From Cudoniella acicularis (taxonomy: Eukaryota; Ascomycota; Leotiomycetes; Helotiales; Helotiaceae), in the NCBI GenBank assembly GCA_013054445.1, contig JAAMPI010000866.1, positions 1 to 24,049 of the forward strand: a DNA stretch of 24,049 bases. The letters are read 5' to 3'. Of this stretch, positions 11,258-21,674 are shown piece after piece. Below the pieces are notes generated by a model that saw only the letters and a list, made by a program, of their open reading frames with translations, had not been told where the DNA came from and made no database searches. The number at the start of each line of letters is the position of its first letter. The first letter of the stretch is position 1. The position numbers and the translations under genes are program-made.

Positions 11258-12466
11258 ATGTACCCACAACACACCAAAGAAGTCACACCTATGGCTTCTC
11301 AAGACGACGTACAAGCAACGCCAAAAGGCTTCGTCCAGGTGTCACAAGAGATTTACAATCAGGCCCAACGTTCCCTCGATGACCTTCAAAAGGAGGCTGC
11401 CAATCTGCGGGAAGACAATGAAGCAAAACTTCGCAAGATAGAAAGATTGAAGACTGAATCTCAATCAGTACGTCGGATAGAAATGAAGGAGGTTTCTCAA
11501 GAAACTATCGACTCTGCACTTCTTTTCAAGAAACACAGAAAGAGATTGATCTGCTTCGAAGAAAGCAGTCCATATCGGGAGCGGAACTTGAGCGCCTGCA
11601 ATGCAATCCTGGGCCAGTTGACTTTCCTCATTTCCCGGACCTGCCACCTGAGATCAGAAGACTGATATGGGACTGGTCCCCGCAGATTCATACCATCGTG
11701 TTCTATGAAGAATACAACAGCCATAGCCAAGCGATGGATATCATGCGCTCTTGCCGGGAGGCTCGAGCGCAAGGTCGGAAGTCGAATTTCTCACATTACC
11801 TTTATGGGCTGCAGAGTTGCCAGCATGGGTTCAAGAGAGGCAGAAGCCGTATGGAGGAGCTTGTGAGCCAGTTTGTTCATACCGATGTCGATACTATATT
11901 TTTCCACTCTTGGCAACCAGAGGATTTCGAGGTTCATTGTAACAACTGCTCGTGGCGTATGAAGTCCAACGATCCTCTCAACGCATCGTGCCCCTTGGGC
12001 CATCATCTGTACTGAGTTGCAATGCCCGTGTCCCAATGGACAACCTTTTCTTGGAGCAGCGATAGGGAATGCGACCTCTCTTCTGTCGAATTTCTGCAAA
12101 AAATGCGTCCCCAGGAATTTATTCTCATTGTTGGAGACTTGGCGGAGGTCGATGAGCCAGGTGCTATCCTAACAGAACCCAGAGGTAGTCCGGGAGATAT
12201 TCTTCCATTTTGTGCTTCGGAGGGGTTTATAACGGACCACCTTTCTGGCAATTCCGAATGCCAAAATAGTCATAGGGAATCGTGGATGGCGGTGGGGAAC
12301 TGCGTAGAAAACGCATTGGAACCGACCAAGAGGATTCGTGCAGAACGTAGACTACGAGGTAAAGGTTTTTTTTGTCAAAACTGTTGATTTCTGCTAAGAT
12401 ATTGTGGCAGAAAATGGCGCAACTCCCTATCGGCTGGCTCGACTAGGTCTATGTAATCTTTCATGA
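11258..12466 (+). CDS. 2EXR-domain protein with N-terminal coiled coil
   Basis: This belongs to the large, poorly understood fungal 2EXR family. The model has exons 11258-11467, 11539-12008, 12060-12358 and 12411-12466 (about 344 aa). Residues about 28-91 are a charged, Leu-rich coiled coil. The 2EXR hallmark follows: FPHFPDLPPEIRRLIWDW (99-116), then IMRSCREARAQ (138-148, like the usual VCRESR block) and FVHTDVDTIFF (182-192). A CX2C...CX3H cluster (C204, C207, C221, H225) comes next and is unusual. Intron 1 has donor GTACGT and acceptor ACACAG; intron 3 has donor GTAAAG, branch TGCTAAG and acceptor GGCAG. Intron 2 (12009-12059) is the weakest. Without it the protein ends at TGA 12015 (228 aa), leaving the well-formed third intron unexplained. 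ATG 11291 is an alternative start. The biochemical role is unknown. Confidence 0.62.
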
Positions 12467-13826
12467 TAGAAAATTCCAAAAATCAGATATATGGAAATCA
12501 TATCCCAGAGCGATAAACAAGCTAGGCTTCAGCAAAAGCCGCTCGAGGCCTGCATATTATGGTCCAAGCCTTGAGGATTTCATCATAGCACGGTAGTCAA
12601 CCACTAATTCCAAATCTGCTGCTTCTACCCACAACCTCATCGTCGCACTGCACATGGACAGCTCGATCAGTCTCGCTGTCAACACTTTCCGGGAAGAGCG
12701 TTTGAAACCTCCAGCCTGCGTTCCCTTTCACATACAGTTGACATGTATCTCTTTATGTGCCTAGTCCCTTAGAATGGCCCTTTCAGGAAGCGAACACTCC
12801 ACATGATAGCATCACTTGCGCAGTCGTCGAATCTTCTTCCCCTGCTACGTGAGCTCTTCTCGATGATGTCCTGATTCTCTGCTCAGTGGACTGGGGCTAT
12901 CCCCAAAGCTGTGCCTTGTAATACAAAATCTACAGAAATTACCCTGAATGACTACCCAGAAGTATGACGACTATAAATTCAACCTTAGTAACTCATATGG
13001 CATATTAACTTTCCTCCATGACCCCGTACGCACAAGTAGGGGTGCGAAATTCAGAGGGAAGTCTTACACCTGGAACTTCATCTATGTTTGGACAAGTGAC
13101 ATGGCCAAGCGAAAGGGATACATTGCCTATTTCAAGTCACAACCGATATTAAAAATCAAAGAAGTTAATGTGGAAAATCCTAAATGCATTTATTTTATTC
13201 CCCGTGATGCATATCCTACCCTAGCCGACCCGCCGCCGTCTTACTGCCAATGTATAATCGTAAAACACTCGCATCTATGACCAAGTCTTCCCTTTGCCCT
13301 CCAATGGTATATGTATCCAGCTGAAAATGACACCTCTTTCAACCCAACCAATGCTCTCTGTCTCATAATGACTTCTCCCTAATACTCCATCTGCTGTACG
13401 CAAGTATTAAGCCAACCACCGCAAACCTAATCCCTAATCAGGCAGAGTATGAAATAGCAATACCAACAGAAAAGATATAGCAAACACACAAGACCAAGCA
13501 TCGCTATTTCCAATTCCCCCGATTCCTTCCTTTATGTTGAGATGCCGCGCCTGATCGTAACATATCAAATACTTGTGGTCATATTCATTCCATATCAATA
13601 GTCATCCATACAACCCAATCCGACAAAATCAGGCAAAATCACCAAACACCCAAACTACCCAAACCCCGCAAAATGTATAGATATTCAGAAGGTTTGCCGA
13701 CCGAAGAACCCATTAAAAAGTGACTTTTCCAATTCCATCCATGTCCGTGTGACGCGCCTGCCATGAGTTTAAATCGATGGGTCGATGATTTTGTTGCCGA
13801 AAGAAAATCGTGAAGGGAGGGAGGAA
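12467..13826. other. Convergent intergenic region; Pumilio 3' region
   Basis: This gap separates the ends of two convergent genes. The right part is A/C-rich on the + strand and probably contains the Pumilio 3' untranslated region on the minus strand; two overlapping AATAAA hexamers on the minus strand (13199-13189) could be its poly(A) signal. An ATG-started frame at 12948-13280 (110 codons) has no recognisable family and overlaps that presumed 3' region, so I do not call it a gene. Confidence 0.45.
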
Positions 13827-16800
13827 TCAGACGCCGTTGATGATGACCTCAGGACAAATCTTCCCATTCACTTCGATAGTCTTGCCCGAAGATGTGCTAT
13901 CAGTGGGGTCGTCGATCATGCTAACACTGGTACTAGGAAGACTGCTGCTTTGAGGACTGTTCTGGCCGTTGGTTAACATCGGGGTCGGAGCGCTCGAGTT
14001 TATTTCGATTGGCATGGTCTGCACTGTTGGTGCGACAACCGATGATGGTGTACTGTAATTAGGAGGGCCGGTGAAGATCAGTTTTTCGATGGCGACGATT
14101 TGCTTGCCATAGGTGTACTTCTTGAGTTGAGTGAGTTGTGGTTTCATATCCTCGATGAAAGCCTCGCGTTCAGAGTCTTTGAGCTGCGCAAGAAGTTTTT
14201 CTGGAGATCAATTAGATGTCAAGCAGCAAGGAGAGAAGGCAAAAAGACTTACGGATCACATAGTTACCATATTGATCCTTCATCATGAGCTGCAAAGGCA
14301 TCGAACCGTCGCTGTGCATGGCAGTAAACTCGGCAACAATTGCTTGTCTCTGCTCATCCGTTCCATATTGAATACTCTTCTCGACCACATTTGAGGCAAA
14401 CTTGTGTTTTGATAGTGAGATCAGTTGAGCAGTTACAATCTTGATGATTTTGGCCCTGTCTTCCGGTTTCCCGTGCTGGATAACATGTTGAGTGACATAG
14501 TTTCCGTATTGGTCGGTAATGAGCATGGATGCACACTGGTGAAGCTCTTCAAGAATGGCAGCTTGATCATGAGGCTTGCAATATTCTAGAATACGCTGGA
14601 TCACGCGGCAGCCGTATGGGTGTGTGGCAAGAACGTGAACTTGGCCCCTGAAGGCTTCAATGACGAATTGGATGTGCTCGGTCGGGACACGTTCGATAGC
14701 TTTTTGAACAACATGATTTCCATTTTGATCCTTAACACACTTGAGGACATCGGCTCGAAGTTCATCAACAAGTTCGGCTTGCTGATCAGCCAGGACGTGC
14801 TCGAGAGCCTATAGAGTTTAGCATGGCACTAGGAATCGGGGAATGCGAACCTGCCTTTTGGACCACTCGACATCCATACATCTGCATCGAAAGTTCCATC
14901 ACATGGTTTTTCATCTGCTCCGCAAGAACTCGCTTCTGAATTTGATTGCCGTGCTCAAACAACTTTTGAATGACATAGTTGCCAAAAACATCTGTCATCA
15001 GTTGAAGAGCATTGGGCTGGATCTCCCGGAAAAGCTGCTCCTTCTCATCACTATTTGCTGTTTCGAGCTTTTGCTGAATGAACCGAGAACCATGCTGATC
15101 CCCAGAGAATTCGACGACATGATTGTAAATGTCCTGTCTCAATATCAGCAAATGTAAGAAATTGGGCTCTAACTTTATACCTTGAGCTCATATCTCTTGT
15201 TCGACTTTGAATTCGACCTGAACTCTTCCAGTAGCGGGCTCCGCACTCCTACCCCAACATCCTGGTCTTTGGGTCGAGTTGGGATGACAGGTGCTGCGGC
15301 ATAAGGGGGCATAGGCATTGCATACCCGTAGGGTATATTGCCTTGCCTGAAGTTCTGCGGGGTAAAATCGTACGCATGTGATGGATATTGACCCTGAAAA
15401 GGGCCTCCATACATGTAGGCATTTTGTTGCTGGGCGAATATGTGAAGCCTTCGGTCTAGCTCGCTTGGGCCTTGTGGAATTCGCTGACCTCGTGAGATGG
15501 GCCGATAAATTTGGTCGGTCCCGGCTGGTGGGGTGCCTGCAGAATAGTACTTGGGACTGCTGAACCCACGACGATAGTCACTGCCTGCTGGCGAGACGGA
15601 CCCTCTGTCTCCAAGATGAGGTTTGAAGTAATTCTGGTCTGCAAAAGGTTGGGAGGGAAAACGATCGTGGCCATTCAAACCCTTCGGTCCACTTGGAAGT
15701 TCCCACAAAGCCGATCCTCCATTTTGTGTGAAGCCTTGCGGGGCAAATTTTGGGTGATTTGGGGAGTATGTTGCGTTCAGACCACCAGAGGAATCGTTCT
15801 CGCTAAATCCTAGTGCTGCAAGTTTTTCGTTCAGGTCAATATCACCTTGTGTTGAAGCATCATTGTACCTCGAGCCGTTCGCTTGCGAGGGGAATGACGC
15901 CGACGGGCCAGAGAAAGATGGACGTTGAGAATGTATGGAGCTGGAAGGCGTGTGACCACCGATAGACCCAAAACCATGGCCACCGTACGGCATCCCGCTT
16001 CCATTGAGACCGGTATCTGATGCTCTCGAAGGTGGCATACTGCCATCTCTTGATGCACTGCCGTTGATTCCAAGAAAACTCTGCCCGAAATGATCACCCT
16101 TGAAGGCTCGCACCGAATTATCATATTCATAGGCATTCTCTGTACTAGCAGCGTATTGGTTCGAATTCTCCTTGTCGTCGGCAAACATAAATGATGGTTT
16201 CCTACCATATGTAAAAGGCCCAGAAGAAGGATCTAGGCTGCTCTTGTGGGCTGGCCTAGGAAAGGTCGGGGCTTGAACAATTCTCGACTGCTGTTGGTAT
16301 TGATTCTGTATCTCTGTGAGTGTAGGTTGACTAGGAGCAGGAATAGTGCTGCGTAGGTGAGACGGAGATGTGCTTCCGCTATGTGATGATTGAAGAGTCG
16401 GGGACGTTGTATCTGGATGATTCCAAGGTCCGTTTGCGGGAGCTCCCCAGGGATCTGCCTGAGATGAGGCTCGTAAAGCGCCGGATCCACTGGGAACTGA
16501 AAAATCCGTGTCGTCGGCTACCGCTGGTTTGACATCAGTACTGGTAAAAGCCTCTCGGTCCTTCGCAGACCCACCACGAGAACGTGAAGCATCTCTCTTT
16601 GTATTGGGCAATCCACTGCCAATGGCATTCTTACCCCAGATACCGCTGGAGGCTTGCCATGTGCTTCCACTGCCAAAAGCCTGCACAAGAGTTGCAGATT
16701 GCGCAGTTCTCTCATCGCTATTATGTCGAACGGGCGCCGGACCGAAGTCTCCTCCGAACCGGGTTGAGCGCGCCTTCTGGAATGTCAGCAAAATAACTCT

Positions 16801-16874
16801 GAAGTGAGGAGGTTGTTGCTACGCACAGCATTTGTCATGGCGCCGGATGGTCTATTAATGGTGGCAGAAGACAT
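13827..16874 (-). CDS. Pumilio-family (Puf3-like) RNA-binding protein
   Basis: This cytoplasmic post-transcriptional regulator binds mRNA 3' regions and lowers translation or stability; yeast Puf3 acts on mRNAs for mitochondrial proteins. Exons on the minus strand are 16874-16827, 16776-15181, 15133-14855, 14808-14253 and 14200-13827, giving 950 aa. Residues 1-548 are a disordered Ser/Gly/Pro/Gln-rich region. Eight PUF repeats span about 549-870, with base-contact triplets S564/R565/Q568, N600/Y601/Q604, C636/R637/Q640, N672/H673/Q676, C708/R709/Q712, N744/Y745/Q748, S780/N781/E784 and N823/Y824/Q827. These match human PUM1, so the expected target is UGUANAUA. The last 80 residues are disordered. 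The start ATG at 16874 gives a 16-codon first exon in phase with the second; downstream ATGs would skip it. Introns are 46-52 bp, and one is GC-AG. Puf3 orthology is likely from family resemblance but not proven. Confidence 0.93.
14809..14854 (-). other. GC-AG intron of the Pumilio gene
   Basis: The only splice that joins repeat 3 (CRVVQK, residues 636-641) to repeat 4 (ALEHV) in frame uses a GC donor: exon end AAAAG, then GCAGGT, with acceptor CTATAG. The nearby GT (GCAG followed by GTTCG) would shift the frame. The joined sequence QKALE matches the usual PUF linker. The intron is 46 bases, with a branch-like GCTAAAC. Confidence 0.85.
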
Positions 16875-17040
16875 GAGGATGCCTGAAGTAAAGGTGGTGT
16901 GTATGTGATGGGTCGGAGGCAGAAAGGAGGACGAGAGGTTCGAAATATGTTGAAAAGGCCGATATGTGGGCGGCCGGCAGTTCTAACCAAAGAATAGTAG
17001 TCTTTCTACGGCGTATTTGACAGGTTGGAGATATATGTGA

Positions 17041-17121
17041 CTGAATGAGCGGCAAATGTCAGCATCTATGCGGTAAGGCTGATGCCAGGACAGATGAGAG
17101 CTGAGCTGAAAAGAATCTCAC
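17041..17121 (-). other. Probable 5' untranslated intron of the Pumilio gene
   Basis: On the minus strand a donor GTGAGA (17121) and an acceptor CATTCAG (ending 17041) bracket 81 bases, with a GCTGAC branch motif about 20 bases before the acceptor. A minus-strand ATG at about 17065 would be removed by this splice, leaving the stretch from 17121 to the start codon free of upstream ATGs. Transcript data would be needed to prove it. Confidence 0.45.
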
Positions 17122-17657
17122 CAGGGGAGGATGTCGGGGTATGTAACGGACGATTATGGTGCAGGCTCATTTACAAAGAAGGACGGGCGGGAAAGAAGCG
17201 TTCATGAGGCGACGAGCATCGAGGGAGAAGCGGGCGAGGGAGAGCGAGAGGGATATAGTTGAAGGGCTGTCGTCCGGAGGTAGGGCGAGGAAAGGTCGCG
17301 CGACACAACCCCTTCGTTTGTCATATGCAACGTCAAGTAGGCGCGCTCAGAGAAAGGCAGGCACCCGCGCAGCGCCGGAGGAGGTGGTCGAGAGACGAGA
17401 GACCAGAGACCAGAGAGGATGAGGGCCGTAAAATTGCCTGGGCTTCTTTTGTGAGGTGTCTTGCGCAGATCGAGTCGTTTCTACCGCATCCGGGAGAGCG
17501 TCGCAGGAATTTGAGGTGGGAGGTTTGGATGGGGAAGCAAGGGAGGACAGGGCCAGGAACGCAACTTTTGCGGGTCGCTTTTTCTGGATCTGGGAGATAC
17601 TGACCACAGTTCCCCAAGAAACGAGTGGACGGGGCCGCAGAACGTTGCACCAAAGTA

Positions 17658-17681
17658 GTCGATGTCGATGTCGATGTCGAT
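17658..17681. repeat. (GTCGAT)4 microsatellite
   Basis: Four exact GTCGAT units occur in tandem, followed by further GGCGTCG-type repeats up to about 17765. They lie about 0.8 kb upstream of the Pumilio start codon. Confidence 0.85.
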
Positions 17682-20152
17682 GGGGGCGTGTGCGAGCGAG
17701 CGATGATGGGCGTCGACGATGTGGCCGTGGGCGTAGGCGTCGGTGCAGGCGTCGCTGTCGTCAGTTGTGGTGGTGCTCCTATCGACGTAGGGCCGGAGAA
17801 GAATATGGGGATCTAGAGTCGGAAGGGAGAATTGTTGCACAAGGAGTGAACTGAACTGAGACTGAGTCCGTGGCTTGGCTTGAAATAATTATGGGTGTCT
17901 AGGTGTCAGCGCCCCGGCATCCCTCCTGAGAATCCTTAGGTTGGAGGCTTGTTCGGGTTGACAGGGCCTGCGCTGGTGCTGGTGTTGGTGCGCCCGTCCC
18001 GTGTTGCGACGCTGAGCCTTTGCGCATCTTCTCCCGGCCTTTCAAGTTCCAACTTCTCGTCCAGCACGAGTCCAGGTCCTCTACGAGGTACGAGGCCCTT
18101 TGAGCCCAATTCTAGAAAACACTTGGCAGGTGTCAACAGATGTTAACGGATGTCACTCGTAGCAAGATATTTTTGGCTGCGACGCCGCCATACGGCTGTT
18201 TGCCCACTAGGCCTTCTGCTAAGAAACCTTCGCGGGAGCCGAGTTGGACGTTGGCAGCGTATACGCATGTATGTACTGTGTCTAGATAGGAGTTGGCTCA
18301 GGGCGCTGGCATGGCAGACAACTAGTTGACAACTAACACTCACGCTCACAACCTAGCACTGTACGGAGTACTGCACGGCTCATGTTCACGGACAACTCGC
18401 CTGCGTCTGCGAGCGATCCCACAGCGAGCGGTGACAGGGCCTCTGACAGCGCGCATCTACCGTCCTCTATCTGCGACTGGTCCGCCTAGCACTCCCCAGT
18501 CTAAGCCTTATGGCGATGGTCTGGATGGAGACAAGGAGGGACCAAACTCCCCTGGCGACCTGAACATCCGAAGAAACAGATCAAAAGATTCGAAACATGC
18601 ACTACTGTGTTGCTTGACCATCCCAACTCTTGCATGGGCAACCGAGGGCGCTGTGAACTCTCCGGAATGTGGGTAAATGAGCTCAGACAATACCGCGTTA
18701 GCAGGAGGAATTCAACATCAAGTAGTTCAGCCTCCTAAGTCAGTCAAGCACTGAAGTCTCTGTTACAGGAGCCTCATTCCCCTGGGGGCCAGTGGCCGCT
18801 GACCATCAGACGATTCGGACTAGGCCAGGCGCGGGGGAAATGGAGATGCGCGGAAATGCCCGTGCTCCTCGCTCGATAATTGATTTGATGAAGAATCTTG
18901 AACCTTTGCTGGCATGCTACTCTATGCAGAGAATTCAGATGGTCCGCATCGCAACGACGCAGCCCCTTTTCTCGTGCCTCGCCGTAGCGGTACCTTGCTA
19001 AGTTGCCACACAGGAAAGTGTTTCACATCCGGGGAACATGCCTAAAATCCCTTCCTGACGCCATCGTCTCCACAGACGATCGCTCGCCTTAGGCCCAAAA
19101 GAGATTCAGCTTGGATCCGTGGGTGTCGATTCCCCGACCTCGCCTCCTCAACTCGTTGTCCGTGTTCAACCTCGCACGCTCTTCATTCTTGATAACCTTA
19201 ATACACGCACTGGAACCCTGGGGAGAAAAAGCAACCCTCGGCCTGTCACAATATTATCAAATACCTCAACGAGATATATTGGAAAAGCGATCAGCAGCTA
19301 AAGGTTCCCAGTTGCATTTTGTTAATGCTGTCCGAGGTCATCGGCGTCGGGAAGCAACATAGTACTGTGAGACATTATTGACCGTACACCGTGGTACTAT
19401 AAGGTCTCTGCCTGCCATCAATGGATGGGCTCTATGGGTGTTTGCTGTGCCCACAGGACAAAATGCAGTCCAGCCCGCCCGGCCCGAATCTTGAGGTCCT
19501 GGAGAGCCTCCCCTCAGAAACGCCCAACTACGCTCCAAACTGATCTCAGAGGCCTGATGGGCACTTGCTAGCCTTGGAGTAATTAGGCACTTTCCAGGTA
19601 TGTCGCCTACCTGCATATTTCAAGGCTATGACTGATGTACCAAAGGAAAGTCAACCACGTCAATAATTCCTTCAACATGCTCCAAATCGCCGTACTTCTA
19701 AGGTAGGTATCTTGTTCCATTTCGCTGGATGCCAACGCCTCTTCCGCGATACAGATCCACGGCTGAAGAGTTGGACGGCGCAGAGGATGATCAAATCCAG
19801 ACTCAAAGCGCACCGCTGCACCACCGTTGGAAATTCTCTTCCCCGCTTGTGTGTTCAGAAAAAGCAAAGAAGCTCGTTTAGACGCTGATCAGACCATTGA
19901 ACCTACGCTAGAACACTTGACAACCTGGGAATCACGAAATGTGATAAGTGACAGCAATTGAGGCTAGCAAGGACATGGCTATAACTCTCAAGGCTCAAGC
20001 AGGTGGCTCTTTCACGATTTCTCACCGCTGTTTGCCTTATCAAAAGATTTCTGGAAATCCATAATCGAGAGGCGCGATTTACGCCCACGAAGACTGAAGC
20101 CTACTCATGTTACACAGCATAGGTAAAGTGCCTCGCGGGTGCATGGAGGTGA

Positions 20153-20620
20153 GATACTCATCATCTGTGAGACCTTTTGGAATAATCCGAGATCTCTGGA
20201 TATTGTAGAATATCCCTCCCTAGAACACACGTAATTATAATAATACTAACGACTTTCTAAAATATCTTTGAATCTGTGAATAATTCACAAGCAAGCTTAA
20301 ACTCTACAAGAGGCCCGTCAGTGTACCGAGTGTTTCTATATCTACAAGCCAATTAAAAGAGTACGAAATTTGTTAATTGCTTTTGAAGCTCGGGCCAGAA
20401 TAGGCACGCTCGCGGATACAAAAAAAAGGTAGTATAATACTAAGTTCAGCGATACTCACAAACTGTACGACTTTTTAAAATGATCCTAGATCTCTCGAGA
20501 TAATAAGAATTCTGGTCGTTTTCTATGTATCTCTGAATCTATACATAACTCAGGAGGTTGAACCTCTATAGGACGACAGTGTGCCACCTCTGTACCCGCG
20601 AGAGCCCAATTGAATCGAGT
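20153..20620 (+). repeat. Degenerate direct duplication of AT-rich sequence
   Basis: Copy A (20153-20363) and copy B (20451-20620) share ordered blocks in the same orientation. These are GATACTCA then CTGT; GAC followed by T-rich sequence; AGATCTCT then GATA; TATCT-TGAATCT-ATAA; CTCTA-AGG then CAGTGT-CC; and CCAATT-AA. The copies differ by many substitutions and several gaps. They could be diverged solo long terminal repeats or another tandem element altered by repeat-induced point mutation. No coding capacity is seen in either copy. Confidence 0.5.
20198..20215. repeat. Perfect 7-bp inverted repeat
   Basis: GGATATT and AATATCC flank a GTAG loop, directly after a palindromic GAGATCTC (20189-20196). 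It lies in copy A of the duplicated AT-rich sequence. It could form a hairpin but is too short to be a terminator or an element end on its own. Confidence 0.6.
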
Positions 20621-20999
20621 TTTTTGACAACTAACTCCTACACCGCGTAAATAACCCACACGAGCACAGTGATTACCGCCTTCCGGGCCAACCGAGAACT
20701 AGAACCCAAGTCCGGCTACAAATCGATGATGGGTAAGGTCTTTTACGCGTTCCACGTGACCGTCACCCACCGAAATATCCATGTGAAGATCACAGCCACA
20801 AATTGCTCATCCCGAAGAAGCAATGTTTGTTGACTTGGCCCTGTTTGACGTTTTGCTTTTTGCGCCTTCGGAAGTCTTCTGCAAGCTCCATAGCCAAATT
20901 CCTCTTCCAAAGATCCTGGTCGACTCGATTGCACTTAATCTCTCTCAGGGACTACCCTGGAATCGGGTCATACTTTGTACCTTCTAAAACCACGGGAAG

Positions 21000-21048
21000 A
21001 GCTGGTGACTCGACCTACTGGTAGAATATTCGCACCAGCTTCTACCAG
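21000..21048 (+). repeat. Two interleaved 8-bp inverted repeats
   Basis: AGCTGGTG (21000-21007) pairs with CACCAGCT (21033-21040), and CTGGTAGA (21018-21025) pairs with TCTACCAG (21041-21048). The arms alternate a, b, a', b', the topology of an H-type pseudoknot in RNA. Both arms share CTGGT, so a partly repeated motif explains some of the pairing. Confidence 0.5.
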
Positions 21049-21455
21049 AACCATAGGTTTGAAAAAGGGAAGCCTGCCAATTTTGAAATCCTTCTAGACT
21101 TGAGAAACAAATGTCAGAGACCACCCGTCACTTCAGTCGACTTCAATCGAATGTAACGTATTCCGGGACCGGCAAATGGAATTTCGTACCACTACGAACA
21201 ATGAATCGTCGCCCTCTTATGGTACTGACATTTTCTAGAAGACTTTATTGACGAATCTCGCACCCCTGTCGCACCGAGTATCCTGGTTCTGGAGTGCAAA
21301 ATGCTGTTTGAGTTCATTCAACACATTGGGAGGTATTGCTAAAATGACAACTCAAGAAATAATTACTTAAATAGCGACTAGCTAAATAGTGAAAGACGCG
21401 GCAGATGCACTTGCACTAGATAAGATGCCCATTCGTGCAAAAGAGGAACAAGAGA

Positions 21456-21674
21456 CTAACACTTTGTCGTTATTACACCGAAATAAAGGGATATGTTTTG
21501 GCAGCTGTTTTGATGCCCTGTAAGTTGGATGACTGAGCAGTTTTCGAAACATTCTCCTAGCTGAACGAGCATCTCTTTCAAAGTTTCAACATGTCGGGGA
21601 ATTCCTTGCGCATGTTGCTCGAAACCTGCCCCCGGGTCAACTTTGATTCGCTGGTAAGTGCGACGGTCAAACTC
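21456..21674 (-). CDS. Orphan exon-like reading frame, unknown product (partial)
   Basis: On the minus strand a pyrimidine-rich acceptor (TTCTGTTCTAG) is followed by an open frame of 72 codons ending at TAG 21458-21456. Its product is protein-like, with an alternating charged and hydrophobic core (for example RHVETLKEMLVQLGECFENC, with acidic, Leu and Cys residues). It has no ATG of its own, so it would be a terminal exon. Upstream on the same strand a frame with an ATG at 21974 runs to a stop near 21735, and a GT shortly before that stop would join the two in phase, but the donor is poor. It may be a gene relic. I do not recognise the family. Confidence 0.25.
   Translation of the reverse strand, partial: EFDRRTYQRIKVDPGAGFEQHAQGIPRHVETLKEMLVQLGECFENCSVIQLTGHQNSCQNISLYFGVITTKC

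Larger units (their letters stand above)
17122..21455. other. Gene-poor region
   Basis: I see no convincing gene on either strand across about 4.3 kb. Open frames are short, overlap one another and are composed of low-complexity or unrecognised sequence. The part near 17.15-17.95 kb is G-rich on the + strand with CGATGT and GTCG repeats and probably contains the Pumilio promoter. From about 20.15 kb the DNA becomes AT-rich and repetitive. The region may hold transposon relics or noncoding RNA. Confidence 0.5.

Noticed and set aside
12948..13280. ATG-started 110-codon frame on the + strand
   Set aside because: It is in the likely 3' region of the Pumilio gene and resembles no family.
14221..14253. 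Apparent Gln-to-Arg change in the RNA-contact residue of PUF repeat 8 (NYVIRK)
   Set aside because: It is an artefact of reading into the intron; splicing 14253 to 14200 gives NYVIQK, the canonical residue.
17456..17854. 132-codon Arg/Cys-rich + strand frame
   Set aside because: It is created by the GTCGAT microsatellite and related G-rich repeats, upstream of the Pumilio gene.
19607..19867. 86-codon minus-strand open frame with protein-like stretches
   Set aside because: It has no ATG and no recognisable motif or splice partners, so it is too weak to call.
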